A stretch of 64,000 nt of DNA, from the NCBI GenBank assembly GCA_964387685.1, contig CAYLXK010000024.1, positions 15,442-79,441 on the forward strand. Reading direction: 5' to 3'. A program made the translations under genes and the position numbers. The stretch comes from Bryobacter sp964387685. GTDB lineage: Bacteria; Acidobacteriota; Terriglobia; Bryobacterales; Bryobacteraceae. This document shows positions 34,592 to 42,932 of this stretch, piece after piece (within the stretch, counting starts at the first letter, position 1; each line of letters opens with the position of its first letter). The notes beneath the pieces are model-generated. The model searched no databases and was not told the DNA's origin. It saw only the letters and a list, made by a program, of their open reading frames with translations.

Positions 34592-36625
34592 CTATTGAGC
34601 GTGAACTCTGGCCACGGAGAACTCGGCGTTGGGGCCGTGGCAGACGGTGCAGCTCTCCCCCAGCGGCGCGGTGTTCAGTTGCGCGTGGGCCGCCGCCTCC
34701 TTGGAGGTGTGGCAACTGAGGCAGGCGGCCGAGGTGGCCCCGGGCGTGGTCAGCCAAGCTCGCGGGTCCGTGACGGGCAGCAGATTTGGCCGCAGGGGCA
34801 GGTTCTGCGAATTATTGACGTGGCAGGTGCTGCAATTGGCGGCGGTGGTGGGGAAGCCGATGTTACTGAAGTCGTTGACGGAGGCGTTAAAACCGTAAAT
34901 GATGAGCGGCCGGCCCTGTTCCTTGCCGGTATGGATCCGGTGGATCATCGAGGCAAAGCTGATGCTTTCATTGGGGGCCTGGGCGGCGGGACGGCGAGCG
35001 GAGTCCGTCATGGTGGAGTTGTGGCAAACAACGCACTCGGAAATTTCATTGCGGTTGCGGCCGTGGGCTTCGATGCGCGTGTGGCAGACATTGCACTTCT
35101 CGGTGGTTACGACTTGGCGACGGGGCTCGACCCGGGAAGAGTCCACGCTGAAATAGGTAATGACATTTTTGAGGGGATCGCGGACGGTGGTGGGAATGCG
35201 GCCGGGACCTTCAAAAGAAACGTTGCGGTAGCCTTCGGCGCTGATGGAGTAGGTGCCCTGGGCGTCGCTGGGGATGGCGCGAGCAAAGCGGTGCGACGCG
35301 GTGCCGCTGGGGGAAAGGGTATCGGTGCGGGAGGCTTCCGACCAGTACGCGGTGTAATCGGGCGCGGGCCCGGCGAGAATGAGCGAAAGCGCCGTCATAT
35401 CTGTTGGGGCAAGAATCTTGCCTTCGGAATCCTTGAGGCGATAGGTAATCGTCGGGTTTTGGCCGGGCGCGGTATCGCGTACCTCAAGCAGCTCGATCGT
35501 CTGGCCTTTGAGATTTTTCGAAAACTCGGGAACGACATGGGCGCCCTTGACGGAGATATCCCACTCGCGTTCTCCCTCGGGCCGGTGGCACTGGGAGCAA
35601 CGGGAATCGTCGGTCTGGGCAATGTGACCTTTGCCGGCGGCGAAATCAATGCCGTCGTGGCAGGAGCCGCAAGCGGCGCGGGTCGGGTTAAACAGGGCCG
35701 TGGCCTGGGACGCCGCGTTGGGGCCGGATTGGGTATGGCAAGCGGCACAATTGCGTGGGTTGGCCGGGAAGCCGATGGTGGAGTAATCGTGAAGGGTCTG
35801 CTGGTTTCCGATGATGGTGTACTTCGTGCCGGCCCGGACGCTGGGCAGATCCTTACCCATGTGGATCTTATGGGTCAGCACGGTCATGTCGACGGTATTG
35901 CCGGTGTCGGGGTCTACGGTTTGGGGGGTATGGCAGAGAACGCACATTTCCATGCCGCGGCGGGAGCCGCCATGGGCGGATAGCGTCACGTGGCAGGTTG
36001 TGCACGAAGCGGTTTTGATGACGTCGCGCACCTGAGTGACAGGGCTGCCGTCGGGGACGAAATCGAAGGTGGCGCTGGCGTAGTTGGTGCCGAGGTCGAA
36101 GGCGGTGAGGTTACGGTTGGAGTAGGCCCCAATAGTGTGAGTAGCGGTGCGGTCGAAATTGGCGGGGGCGCGGGTGCGGAAGGTGTAAGTGTACTCGCCG
36201 TCGTCGTTCTTGACCCAGGTGCCACCGGTGTCGGCGGCCGCCTGCGTGGCCGAGACGCGGGTAATGGGACTGGTTTGGATGCGCGTGGTGTAGGAGGTGT
36301 AAACGGATTGATCTTTGGGCAAGAAGGCGGCGACAAAACTGATGGAGACGGGGCCGGGCGTGAAGACGCCTTCGCGGTCGAGAGGAACCCCCAAGGGATC
36401 GGTGATGCGGACCCGCGCCGCCATCGAGCCGTCGGGATTGACGACGGCGGCGACGATCTTCAAGTTAAGGCCCGGCCGGACGAAATTGATCGTCTTTTCG
36501 TCGGCGTAGAAGGCCTTCTCCAGTTCGCTGAAACTGCGCTTGCCCAGGCCTGTGGCGAGAGAGGCGGCGGCGAGAAGCAGCCCCACGACGGTGGGCCAGA
36601 AGTATCGATGGGTTCGAAAAAACAT
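34592..36625 (-). CDS. OmcA/MtrC-family decaheme cytochrome c
   Basis: Outer-surface-type decaheme cytochrome of 677 residues. Ten CxxCH motifs fall in two groups of five, CTTCH to CSQCH (about 205-340) and CNVCH to CTVCH (about 520-657), separated and preceded by beta domains. This is the pentaheme-beta-pentaheme plan of OmcA/MtrC. The N-terminus has a hydrophobic signal (YFWPTVVGLLLAAASLATGL) but no lipobox Cys, unlike the Shewanella proteins. ATG 36625 is chosen because GGAGG lies 7 bases upstream; ATG 36631 would overlap the stop of the previous gene. It should hand electrons to minerals or another extracellular acceptor. Confidence 0.92.
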   Translation of the reverse strand: MFFRTHRYFWPTVVGLLLAAASLATGLGKRSFSELEKAFYADEKTINFVRPGLNLKIVAAVVNPDGSMAARVRITDPLGVPLDREGVFTPGPVSISFVAAFLPKDQSVYTSYTTRIQTSPITRVSATQAAADTGGTWVKNDDGEYTYTFRTRAPANFDRTATHTIGAYSNRNLTAFDLGTNYASATFDFVPDGSPVTQVRDVIKTASCTTCHVTLSAHGGSRRGMEMCVLCHTPQTVDPDTGNTVDMTVLTHKIHMGKDLPSVRAGTKYTIIGNQQTLHDYSTIGFPANPRNCAACHTQSGPNAASQATALFNPTRAACGSCHDGIDFAAGKGHIAQTDDSRCSQCHRPEGEREWDISVKGAHVVPEFSKNLKGQTIELLEVRDTAPGQNPTITYRLKDSEGKILAPTDMTALSLILAGPAPDYTAYWSEASRTDTLSPSGTASHRFARAIPSDAQGTYSISAEGYRNVSFEGPGRIPTTVRDPLKNVITYFSVDSSRVEPRRQVVTTEKCNVCHTRIEAHGRNRNEISECVVCHNSTMTDSARRPAAQAPNESISFASMIHRIHTGKEQGRPLIIYGFNASVNDFSNIGFPTTAANCSTCHVNNSQNLPLRPNLLPVTDPRAWLTTPGATSAACLSCHTSKEAAAHAQLNTAPLGESCTVCHGPNAEFSVARVHAQ

Positions 36626-36627
36626 GC

Positions 36628-38025
36628 TCATCCTCCAAGTTCCTGTATTGCCTTCAGATTCTTCTCTTCGACGCCCAGGACCTTGTGGCAGGCCTCGCAA
36701 TCCTGGGTAATGGCTTTGCCGGGCGTTTTTGCCTTCAAGTCGTCGCCATGACAGCGGAAGCAACCGGGTGAGGCCGTGTGCCCGACATGTTGGGGATAGG
36801 TTCCCCAAGTGATTTTCATTTCCGGAAAGACGTTGCGGCGGTGGAGTGTGGCCAGTTCCTGGCTGGCTTGGCCGAGCGTGGAGGCGTGGGTCGCGAGGGC
36901 CGCCGGTTGATGAAGGCGGTAGTAGCGATTCAGCTCCTCGGCGATGGCTTTAGAGGGGTCGGGCTTGGAGGCGTAGTCTTTGGCCAGGACTTCCAAGGCG
37001 GCCCGACGGAAGAAAGGAATCGATTGGGGAAGCCGGCCCTGGGTCATGGCGAGATCGATGGCCCGTTCAGGATTCTCAAATTCATGGGCGGGCCGATTGT
37101 GGCAATCGAGACAATCCATGCGCCGGCTAAAGGCGGCTTTGGCTTTGCCCGAGCTAAAGTCGGCCGACTCATAGGTGTCGGTTTGACCTCCCTTGGTCAC
37201 GCGAACGGCCAGGATGGTTTCGCGCTTAGGGTCGGCGGCGTCATAGTCGATGCTCAGGCCGCGGCCCATGTGGGCGCCGTGAATGCCTTGGCCCTCGGCG
37301 CCCCCCAGTTTTAGCAGTAGCGCGGTCTCCAGGCGTTCGCCCTGGTCGTCGAACTGGGTGCGCCGCCAGAGGCGATTGCCGTAGTCGTGATTGCGGGAGT
37401 GGCAGTTCTCACAGGTTTCCGAGGCCGGTTTGAGGGCATGAGGTGGAGAGGGAATGGGACGGTTGTATCCGCCGGTCATCACGAGAAAGAGTTGCCGGGT
37501 TCCATTGAGCTTGGCGCGGATGGCGTTGCCCGCGCCTTCGCCAATGTGGCAGGCGACGCATTTAACTTGCGCATGGGAACCAGCCTGATAGGCGCGATGT
37601 TCGGGATCCATGACATGGCAAGCGGTGCCGCAGAAGTTGGTGCTCTCCATGTAATGGACGGCCTGGTAGGTAAGCGCCCCGCCGATGACGAGATTGACAA
37701 AGGTTGCTCCCGCGATAAAGACGAGAAAGCGCCGGATCTTGGGGTTGCTGAGCTCGATTTTTTCCGGCCAGTGGATTTGGTGATCCGGGGCCTCGCGCCG
37801 GCGCTGCATGCTGATGCCGATGGGCACCAGGAGGAGCCCTAGGAAGAAGGCGGCGGGTAGAGCGACAAACTGGAGAATGCCGAGGTATCCGGAGGCCTCG
37901 CTCGCGCCCGTCAGGAAGATCCAGAGGACCATAGCCGAAAGCACGAAGAAGAAGCCGGTGCGGCTGATCCAGTTGTCGGTTAAATAGAGTACCGGCAAGA
38001 GCCAGCGCTGTGCGAATTTCCCCAT
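36628..38025 (-). CDS. Membrane-anchored six-heme cytochrome, NapC/NirT-like
   Basis: Likely quinol-linked electron transfer protein at the inner membrane (465 residues). Three hydrophobic segments (about 22-42, 48-70, 105-125) precede a periplasmic multiheme part. Heme sites are an unusual CGTACH (CX3CH, followed by VM), then CVACH, CENCH, CLDCH, CFRCH and CEACH. The FCG..CHVM and AYQAGSHAQVKCVACHIGEG sequence is typical of a group of NapC/NirT-like proteins in Acidobacteria and Desulfuromonadales. It sits between a monoheme cytochrome and OmcA/MtrC, as expected for the inner-membrane end of an electron conduit. Confidence 0.88.
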   Translation of the reverse strand: MGKFAQRWLLPVLYLTDNWISRTGFFFVLSAMVLWIFLTGASEASGYLGILQFVALPAAFFLGLLLVPIGISMQRRREAPDHQIHWPEKIELSNPKIRRFLVFIAGATFVNLVIGGALTYQAVHYMESTNFCGTACHVMDPEHRAYQAGSHAQVKCVACHIGEGAGNAIRAKLNGTRQLFLVMTGGYNRPIPSPPHALKPASETCENCHSRNHDYGNRLWRRTQFDDQGERLETALLLKLGGAEGQGIHGAHMGRGLSIDYDAADPKRETILAVRVTKGGQTDTYESADFSSGKAKAAFSRRMDCLDCHNRPAHEFENPERAIDLAMTQGRLPQSIPFFRRAALEVLAKDYASKPDPSKAIAEELNRYYRLHQPAALATHASTLGQASQELATLHRRNVFPEMKITWGTYPQHVGHTASPGCFRCHGDDLKAKTPGKAITQDCEACHKVLGVEEKNLKAIQELGG

Positions 38026-38064
38026 TTTGCGTGTCTGAAGTTTGCGTGGTCCGAGGGAATTGGA

Positions 38065-38382
38065 CTATTGCTTGAGAGTGCGGACGTAGGCCAAGATGTT
38101 GGCGACATCCTTTTCGACGGCGGGCATGGCCTTCATCTTGCCGACGCCTTCGAGGGTTTCTTTCTTCAGGGCAGCGTCGGACTTAGCCTGGACCTCTTTC
38201 GAGCCGAGGTGCTTCATTTCGACCTTGAGCATTTTGCCGATGGCGGCGTTGGGGGCGCCGTCGGCGCCATGGCACTTCTTGCAGGCGGCGTCATAAGCGG
38301 TCTTACCGGACGCCAAGTCGGCGGCGGAGGCCAAAGCGGACACCCAGACGAGAGAAAGCAGCAAGGGCAGAGTTCGTTTCAT
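38065..38382 (-). CDS. Monoheme class I cytochrome c
   Basis: Small periplasmic electron carrier of 105 residues. After a signal peptide (LPLLLSLVWVSALASA), the heme site is CKKCH in ASGKTAYDAACKKCHGADG, and the Met ligand is in KAMPAV near the C-terminus, so this is a c5/c6-like fold. It is the first gene of the multiheme operon and is divergent from the hydrogenase. ATG 38382 begins at the signal peptide. A longer frame extends upstream into the control region and is not cytochrome sequence. Confidence 0.9.
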   Translation of the reverse strand: MKRTLPLLLSLVWVSALASAADLASGKTAYDAACKKCHGADGAPNAAIGKMLKVEMKHLGSKEVQAKSDAALKKETLEGVGKMKAMPAVEKDVANILAYVRTLKQ

Positions 38383-38395
38383 CGCGGCTCTACAA

Positions 38396-38410
38396 GCAAG
38401 TGAGTGGCCA
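38396..38410 (-). promoter_or_regulatory. Possible sigma-54 promoter facing the cytochrome operon
   Basis: On the minus strand TGGCCACTCACTTGCT has the GG-N10-GC spacing (GG at 38409-38408, GC at 38397-38396). Predicted transcription would begin only 2-3 bases before ATG 38382, so the transcript would be almost leaderless. The match may be fortuitous. Confidence 0.35.
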
Positions 38411-38471
38411 TTCAAAAGTAGCTGGAAAGTTGAAGCTTGACGATAGTTGGGTGGGGGAAAATACACAAAGA

Positions 38472-38489
38472 TTGGGGAAAATTCCCCAA
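38472..38489. promoter_or_regulatory. Palindrome, candidate activator-binding site in the hydrogenase-cytochrome divergent region
   Basis: TTGGGGAAAATTCCCCAA is a perfect 8-bp inverted repeat with an AA centre. It lies about 60-75 bases before the -24 element of the hyaA promoter, a normal distance for an enhancer of a sigma-54 activator. It could also serve the divergent cytochrome operon. Confidence 0.5.
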
Positions 38490-38546
38490 GCGGGAAATCG
38501 TTTAGTGGAGAACAGGGGCAATCTCGCAGAGAGAAGGAGGTTTTTA

Positions 38547-38564
38547 TTGGCCCCCTGATTGCAC
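38547..38564 (+). promoter_or_regulatory. Sigma-54 (-24/-12) promoter of the hydrogenase operon
   Basis: TTGGCCCCCTGATTGCA matches the sigma-54 consensus TGGCAC-N5-TTGCA, with the invariant GG (38549-38550) and GC (38561-38562) exactly 10 bases apart. Predicted start of transcription is near 38574, with the ribosome-binding site AAGGAAG and ATG 38592 just after. An NtrC-type activator is encoded next to hypF. Confidence 0.7.
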
Positions 38565-38591
38565 AGTAGGGACTGGCTGAAAGGAAGTGGA

Positions 38592-39707
38592 ATGATGCTG
38601 GCCACCGCACCCGCTTCAACGTCTCAAGTTCTTCAACGGCGAGGAATTAGCCGCCGCGACATACTCACTTTTTGCACTATGACGGCCGCGTCCCTCGGCC
38701 TGCCCCCGGAGGCGGCGGCGCAAATCGCCGAGGCGCTGGAAACAAAGCCGCGCATCCCGGTGCTTTGGATTCATGGGTTGGAATGCACGTGTTGCAGCGA
38801 ATCGTTTCTGAGGTCGACGCACCCGGTTGCGCAGGACATTCTGTTCAACATGATTTCGCTGGATTATGACGACACGCTCCAGGCCGCGGCGGGCCATCAG
38901 GCCGAAGAGATCCGCAAGCGAATCATGAAGGAGTACAAAGGCCAATACCTGCTGGCGGTGGAAGGCAACGCGCCTACCAACGACGGGGGCGTCTATTGCA
39001 CGGTGGGCGGCGAAACGTTTACGAGCATTCTGGAAGAGGCCGCGGCGGGCGCCAAGGCCATCCTGGCCTGGGGCAGCTGCGCGTCCAACGGATGTGTGCA
39101 GGCGGCTTACCCAAACCCGACCGGCGCGAAGCCCGTGTACAAGATGATCACCGACAAGCCGGTCATCAACGTGCCCGGATGCCCGCCGATTGCGGAAGTG
39201 ATGACCGGGGTATTGAGCTATCTCCTGACCTTCGACCGGATTCCGGAACTGGATGCGTTCCGGCGGCCGAAGATGTTTTACGGGCAGCGGATTCATGACC
39301 GCTGCTACCGAAGGAGCTACTTTGACGCGGGGCAATTTGTTGAGAAGTGGGACGACGAGGGGGCGCGGAAGGGTTGGTGCCTTTACAAGATGGGGTGCCG
39401 CGGTCCGTCAACCTACAATGCCTGCGCTTCGATGAAGTGGAACGAGTGTGTTTCGTTCCCGATCGGTTCTGGGCATGGCTGTTTCGGATGCTCGGAAGAC
39501 AATTTTTGGGATAACGGACCGTTCTATGAGCGCTTGGCGAATATTCCGGTGCCGACCACGGACCTGACGGCGGACCGGGTAGGTCTGGGCTTGAGCGCCG
39601 TGGTAGCCGGGGCGATTGCCGCGCATGGAGTGGCGGCGCTAGCCAAACACAATCTGACGCAGATCAAAGCAGCCCCCGCAAGCAGTACGACGAAGCCGGA
39701 AGCCTAG
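38592..39707 (+). CDS. hyaA: [NiFe] hydrogenase small subunit, oxygen-tolerant membrane-bound type
   Basis: Electron-transfer subunit of an uptake hydrogenase, Tat-exported to the periplasmic face. The Tat signal contains SRRDILTFC. Proximal-cluster Cys are 65, 67, 68, 163, 168 and 197 (ECTCCSES, WGSCASNGC, VPGCPP). These match HoxK/HyaA Cys17, 19, 20, 115, 120 and 149 at a constant offset of 48, so both extra Cys of the O2-tolerant [4Fe-3S] cluster are present. The distal cluster is given by IHDRC, GWCLYKMGC, and the medial by CASMKWNEC...GHGCFGC. A C-terminal membrane helix (GLGLSAVVAGAIAAHGVAAL) docks to cytochrome b. AAGGAAG before ATG 38592 sets the start. Confidence 0.95.
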   Translation: MMLATAPASTSQVLQRRGISRRDILTFCTMTAASLGLPPEAAAQIAEALETKPRIPVLWIHGLECTCCSESFLRSTHPVAQDILFNMISLDYDDTLQAAAGHQAEEIRKRIMKEYKGQYLLAVEGNAPTNDGGVYCTVGGETFTSILEEAAAGAKAILAWGSCASNGCVQAAYPNPTGAKPVYKMITDKPVINVPGCPPIAEVMTGVLSYLLTFDRIPELDAFRRPKMFYGQRIHDRCYRRSYFDAGQFVEKWDDEGARKGWCLYKMGCRGPSTYNACASMKWNECVSFPIGSGHGCFGCSEDNFWDNGPFYERLANIPVPTTDLTADRVGLGLSAVVAGAIAAHGVAALAKHNLTQIKAAPASSTTKPEA

Positions 39708-39716
39708 GAGCCAGCT

Positions 39717-41444
39717 ATGTCTACCCGAGTCGTAGTAGACCCGATTACCCGCATTGAAGGACATCTGCGGGTGGAAGCGATCCTGAACGATCGGAATGTG
39801 ATTGGCGACGCCTTGTCCAGCGGGACGATGTGGCGCGGGATCGAATTGATTGTGCAGGGGCGGGACCCAAGAGAGGTATGGGCCTTCGCCGAACGGATTT
39901 GCGGGGTGTGTACGACGATCCACGCGCTGGCCAGCGTGCGCAGCGTGGAGAACGCGCTCGGAATCGAGATCCCGAAAAACGCAAGCATTATCCGCCAACT
40001 GATGAACTTTACGCAGATCGTGCAGGATCACGTGATTCACTTTTATCACCTGCATGCGTTGGACTGGGTGGATGTGGTGTCGGCGCTGAAAGCGGATCCG
40101 GCGGCGACCTCGGCGCTGGCGCAGAAGGTGTCGCCGCACTGGCCCAAGTCCTCGCCGGGCTACTTTGCCGATACGGCGGCGACGTTGAAGAAGTTTGTCG
40201 ATTCCGGTCAACTCGGTATCTTTCAGAATGCCTACTGGGGCCATCCCGCCTACAAGCTGCCGCCAGAGGCGAATCTGATGGCGGTGGCGCACTATCTCGA
40301 AGCGCTGCAGTGGCAAAAGGAAGTGGCCAAGATCCACACGGTATTTGGAGGCAAGAATCCGCATCCCAACTATCTGGTGGGGGGCGTGGCGTGCGCGATC
40401 AGTCTCGAGGGCGACAACGCGCCGATCAATATGGAGCGGCTGAATTTTGTCAAGGATCTGATCACGGAAGCGATCCGGATCGTCGAGCAGCTTTATATTC
40501 CGGACCTAGTGGCGATCGCGAGCTTTTATCCGGAATGGACGAAGATCGGCGGGGGGCTGGGTAGCTTCATGTCCTACGGCGACATGCCGACGGACTACGA
40601 TTTGGGCAATCCGTCGAAGTTCCGTTTTCCGCGCGGGGTGATTCTGAACAAGAAACTGGGCGAAGTGCTGCCGCTGGACCTGGCGGACTTTGGCCAGGTG
40701 CAGGAGGAGGTGACGCACTCCTGGTACGAGTACGGGAACGGGAAGCAGACCTTGCACCCATGGGAAGGCGAGACGAAGGCAAAGTATTCGGGGCCGAAAC
40801 CGCCTTATAAGCAATTGGATGAAACGCAAGGATACTCCTGGGTGAAGACCCCTCGCTGGCGAGGGCACGCGGTGGAAGTAGGGCCGCTGGCGCGGATGGT
40901 GATCGGCTATGCCTCGGGCAATGGGCCGATTCGGGATGCCGTCAAGTGGGGATTGGAGACGACGAAATTGCCGATCGAGGCGTTGTTTTCGACACTCGGA
41001 CGGACCTTTGCGCGGGGCCTCGAGACGAAGCTGGCCGTGCACTGGATGAGGGACGAGTTCAACAACTTGATGGCGAATCTGAAAGCGGGCGATTTGACGA
41101 CTGCGGCGACAGCGAAATGGGATCCGTCCAGTTGGCCGAAGGAGGCCAAGGGAGTGGGCTTTGTGGAGGCGCCGCGCGGCTCGTTGGGACATTGGATCCG
41201 GATCCAGGATCAGAAGACGGCGTCCTACCAGATCGTGGTGCCGTCGACATGGAACGCCTCGCCTCGCGATGCCAAGGGCCAGCACGGCGCCTATGAGGCT
41301 GCGCTGATTGGCACGCCAATGGTGGACGGGATGAAGCCCGTCGAGATACTGCGGACGATTCATTCGTTCGACCCCTGCCTGGCCTGCGCGACGCATGTAA
41401 TGGGCGCGGGCGGTGAAACCCTGGCCAAGGTAATTGTGCGTTAG
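39717..41444 (+). CDS. hyaB: [NiFe] hydrogenase large subunit
   Basis: Catalytic subunit with the Ni-Fe(CN)2CO site (575 residues). Ni/Fe ligands are C62 and C65 in RICGVCTTIHALAS and C554 and C557 in FDPCLACATH. The precursor ends with 15 residues (VMGAGGETLAKVIVR) after H560, to be removed by HyaD once Ni is in place. The N-terminal DPITRIEGHLRVE is standard. The start is 9 bases after hyaA. Its sequence, as well as hyaC next to it, indicates the group 1 respiratory uptake class. Confidence 0.96.
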   Translation: MSTRVVVDPITRIEGHLRVEAILNDRNVIGDALSSGTMWRGIELIVQGRDPREVWAFAERICGVCTTIHALASVRSVENALGIEIPKNASIIRQLMNFTQIVQDHVIHFYHLHALDWVDVVSALKADPAATSALAQKVSPHWPKSSPGYFADTAATLKKFVDSGQLGIFQNAYWGHPAYKLPPEANLMAVAHYLEALQWQKEVAKIHTVFGGKNPHPNYLVGGVACAISLEGDNAPINMERLNFVKDLITEAIRIVEQLYIPDLVAIASFYPEWTKIGGGLGSFMSYGDMPTDYDLGNPSKFRFPRGVILNKKLGEVLPLDLADFGQVQEEVTHSWYEYGNGKQTLHPWEGETKAKYSGPKPPYKQLDETQGYSWVKTPRWRGHAVEVGPLARMVIGYASGNGPIRDAVKWGLETTKLPIEALFSTLGRTFARGLETKLAVHWMRDEFNNLMANLKAGDLTTAATAKWDPSSWPKEAKGVGFVEAPRGSLGHWIRIQDQKTASYQIVVPSTWNASPRDAKGQHGAYEAALIGTPMVDGMKPVEILRTIHSFDPCLACATHVMGAGGETLAKVIVR

Positions 41445-41453
41445 GAGCGGCTT

Positions 41454-42194
41454 ATGTCCTCACAAATTCAGGACCCGCAGACTCAAGCCATGGCCGCGCC
41501 GGGCGAGGCGGAAAGGCCGGAATCCCGCTACGTGTGGGAGAGCCCGGTGCGGATCTTTCATTGGATGATTGCGCTGGCGATTCCCGTGCTGCTGGCCACG
41601 GGCTTTTATATAGCCTGGCCTTTTGCCTCCGTGCAGGGGGAGGCGACGGGAAACTTCTTGATGGGGAGGATGCGGCAGATTCATTTTGGGGCGGGCTACG
41701 TGTTGCTGGCCGCGTTTGCCATTCGGATTTACTGGTTTTTTGCGGGCAATCATTATGCGCGGTCGGGTTTTCCCTTCGTCTGGAAGAAGGCCTGGTGGAC
41801 GCATCTGGGCGAGCAGGCGCGCGAGTACCTCACAATTCGCCTCACGAAGCGCTTTGTGGGCCACAACCAGTTGGGCGCCTTGAGCTACCTGCTCTTTGTG
41901 GGACTCATGGGCGGCGCAGAAATCGCCACCGGCTTTGCGATGTATAGCGAATCGAATCCGGGAGGATTCTGGAGCCGGGTCTTCGGCTGGGTGATTCCGT
42001 TCTGTGGCGGTTCCTATCAAACCCACCAATGGCATCATTTCTTTGCCTGGGGCATTCTGCTGTTTATTGCGATTCACATTTATATCGTGGTGCTGGACAG
42101 CATTTACCTCGATAACGGAATGGTGGGCAGTATCTTTACCGGACGCAAGTTTGTAAGGAGCACGGATGCCGACAGCAAGACCTGGATCAGTTAA
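41454..42194 (+). CDS. hyaC: Hydrogenase b-type cytochrome subunit
   Basis: Di-heme b integral membrane subunit that takes electrons from HyaA to quinone and anchors the complex. There are four hydrophobic helices in 246 residues. Candidate heme-binding His residues lie in IFHWMIALAIPVL, IHFGAGYVLLAAF and HHFFAWGILLFIAIHIY. The N-terminal YVWESPVRIFHW is typical of HyaC/HupC/HoxZ. It overlaps hyaD by 29 bases. Confidence 0.94.
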   Translation: MSSQIQDPQTQAMAAPGEAERPESRYVWESPVRIFHWMIALAIPVLLATGFYIAWPFASVQGEATGNFLMGRMRQIHFGAGYVLLAAFAIRIYWFFAGNHYARSGFPFVWKKAWWTHLGEQAREYLTIRLTKRFVGHNQLGALSYLLFVGLMGGAEIATGFAMYSESNPGGFWSRVFGWVIPFCGGSYQTHQWHHFFAWGILLFIAIHIYIVVLDSIYLDNGMVGSIFTGRKFVRSTDADSKTWIS

Positions 42195-42672
42195 GCCGGT
42201 GCTGGTGTTGGGCTTGGGCAATGTCTTATTGACCGACGACGGCTTTGGGCCCACGCTACTCGAGCGGTTGCGGAGGCGGAGCGCCGCCGGGGCGAAGGTG
42301 GAGTTTGTCGATGGGGGAACGATGGGTTTGGGGTTGCTAAGCTTGCTGGCCGAGCGGCGATGCCTGCTAATTTTGGATGCGTTTCGCGCGGGCCGGCCGG
42401 CGGGGACGCTGATGGTGGAGCGGAACTTCGAGTGGCAGCAGGCGGGCAAGGTCTTGGGTCGAAGCGCGCACGACGGGAACGCGGCTGGTTTGCTGGCGGT
42501 GGCGACGCTGACGGGCGACTTGCCGCCGCGTCTGGCTTTGGTGGGGGTCGAACCGCAGACCTTGGATACCGGGGTGGGCTTAAGCGACACGGTGGAAGCG
42601 CAGCTGCCCGAGGCGGAGCGGGAAGCCTGGCGATTGATTGAGGAATTGGTGGAGTTGTCCGTATGTGTTTAG
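42166..42672 (+). CDS. hyaD: Hydrogenase maturation endopeptidase
   Basis: Removes the C-terminal peptide of HyaB (HybD/HupD family, 168 residues). GLGNVLLTDDGFGPTLL, LLILDAFRAG and GRSAHDGNAAGLL hold the Ni-sensing acid, Asp and His residues. It begins inside the end of hyaC and overlaps hypC by 10 bases, so translation is coupled. Confidence 0.92.
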   Translation: MPTARPGSVKPVLVLGLGNVLLTDDGFGPTLLERLRRRSAAGAKVEFVDGGTMGLGLLSLLAERRCLLILDAFRAGRPAGTLMVERNFEWQQAGKVLGRSAHDGNAAGLLAVATLTGDLPPRLALVGVEPQTLDTGVGLSDTVEAQLPEAEREAWRLIEELVELSVCV

Positions 42673-42932
42673 CGATACCGGGGCAGGTGATGCGGATCGA
42701 GGAGATTGGCTTCCACCGGGTAGCCCAGGTCTGCTTTGGCGGAGTGGAGCGGCCGGTGTTTGTGGATTTCGTGCCCGAGGCGGTAGCGGGCGACTATGTG
42801 CTGGTACACGTGGGCTTCGCGCTCAGCAAGATCGACGAAGAAGAGGCCAAGGCGAGCTTCGCATTAATGGAACGACTGGGATTCATGGAGCCGCTGGACG
42901 AGGCCGAAGAAGTGACGCAGGAGGACCCATGA
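42663..42932 (+). CDS. hypC: Hydrogenase assembly chaperone HypC
   Basis: Small chaperone (89 residues) that carries the Fe(CN)2CO unit with HypD and holds the immature large subunit. It starts MCLAIPGQVM, with the essential Cys2, and has the OB-like ERPVFVDFVPEAVAGDYVLVHVGFAL segment. It overlaps hyaD by 10 bases and hypD by 4 (ATGA). Confidence 0.95.
   Translation: MCLAIPGQVMRIEEIGFHRVAQVCFGGVERPVFVDFVPEAVAGDYVLVHVGFALSKIDEEEAKASFALMERLGFMEPLDEAEEVTQEDP

Noticed and set aside
34508..35983. A 491-codon plus-strand frame opposite the decaheme cytochromes
   Set aside because: The opposite frames hold ten CxxCH motifs each, which cannot arise by chance; this one is their shadow.
42638..42928. 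Upstream extension of hypD
   Set aside because: It overlaps hypC in another frame and is not HypD sequence; ATG 42929 with the ATGA overlap gives the normal length.
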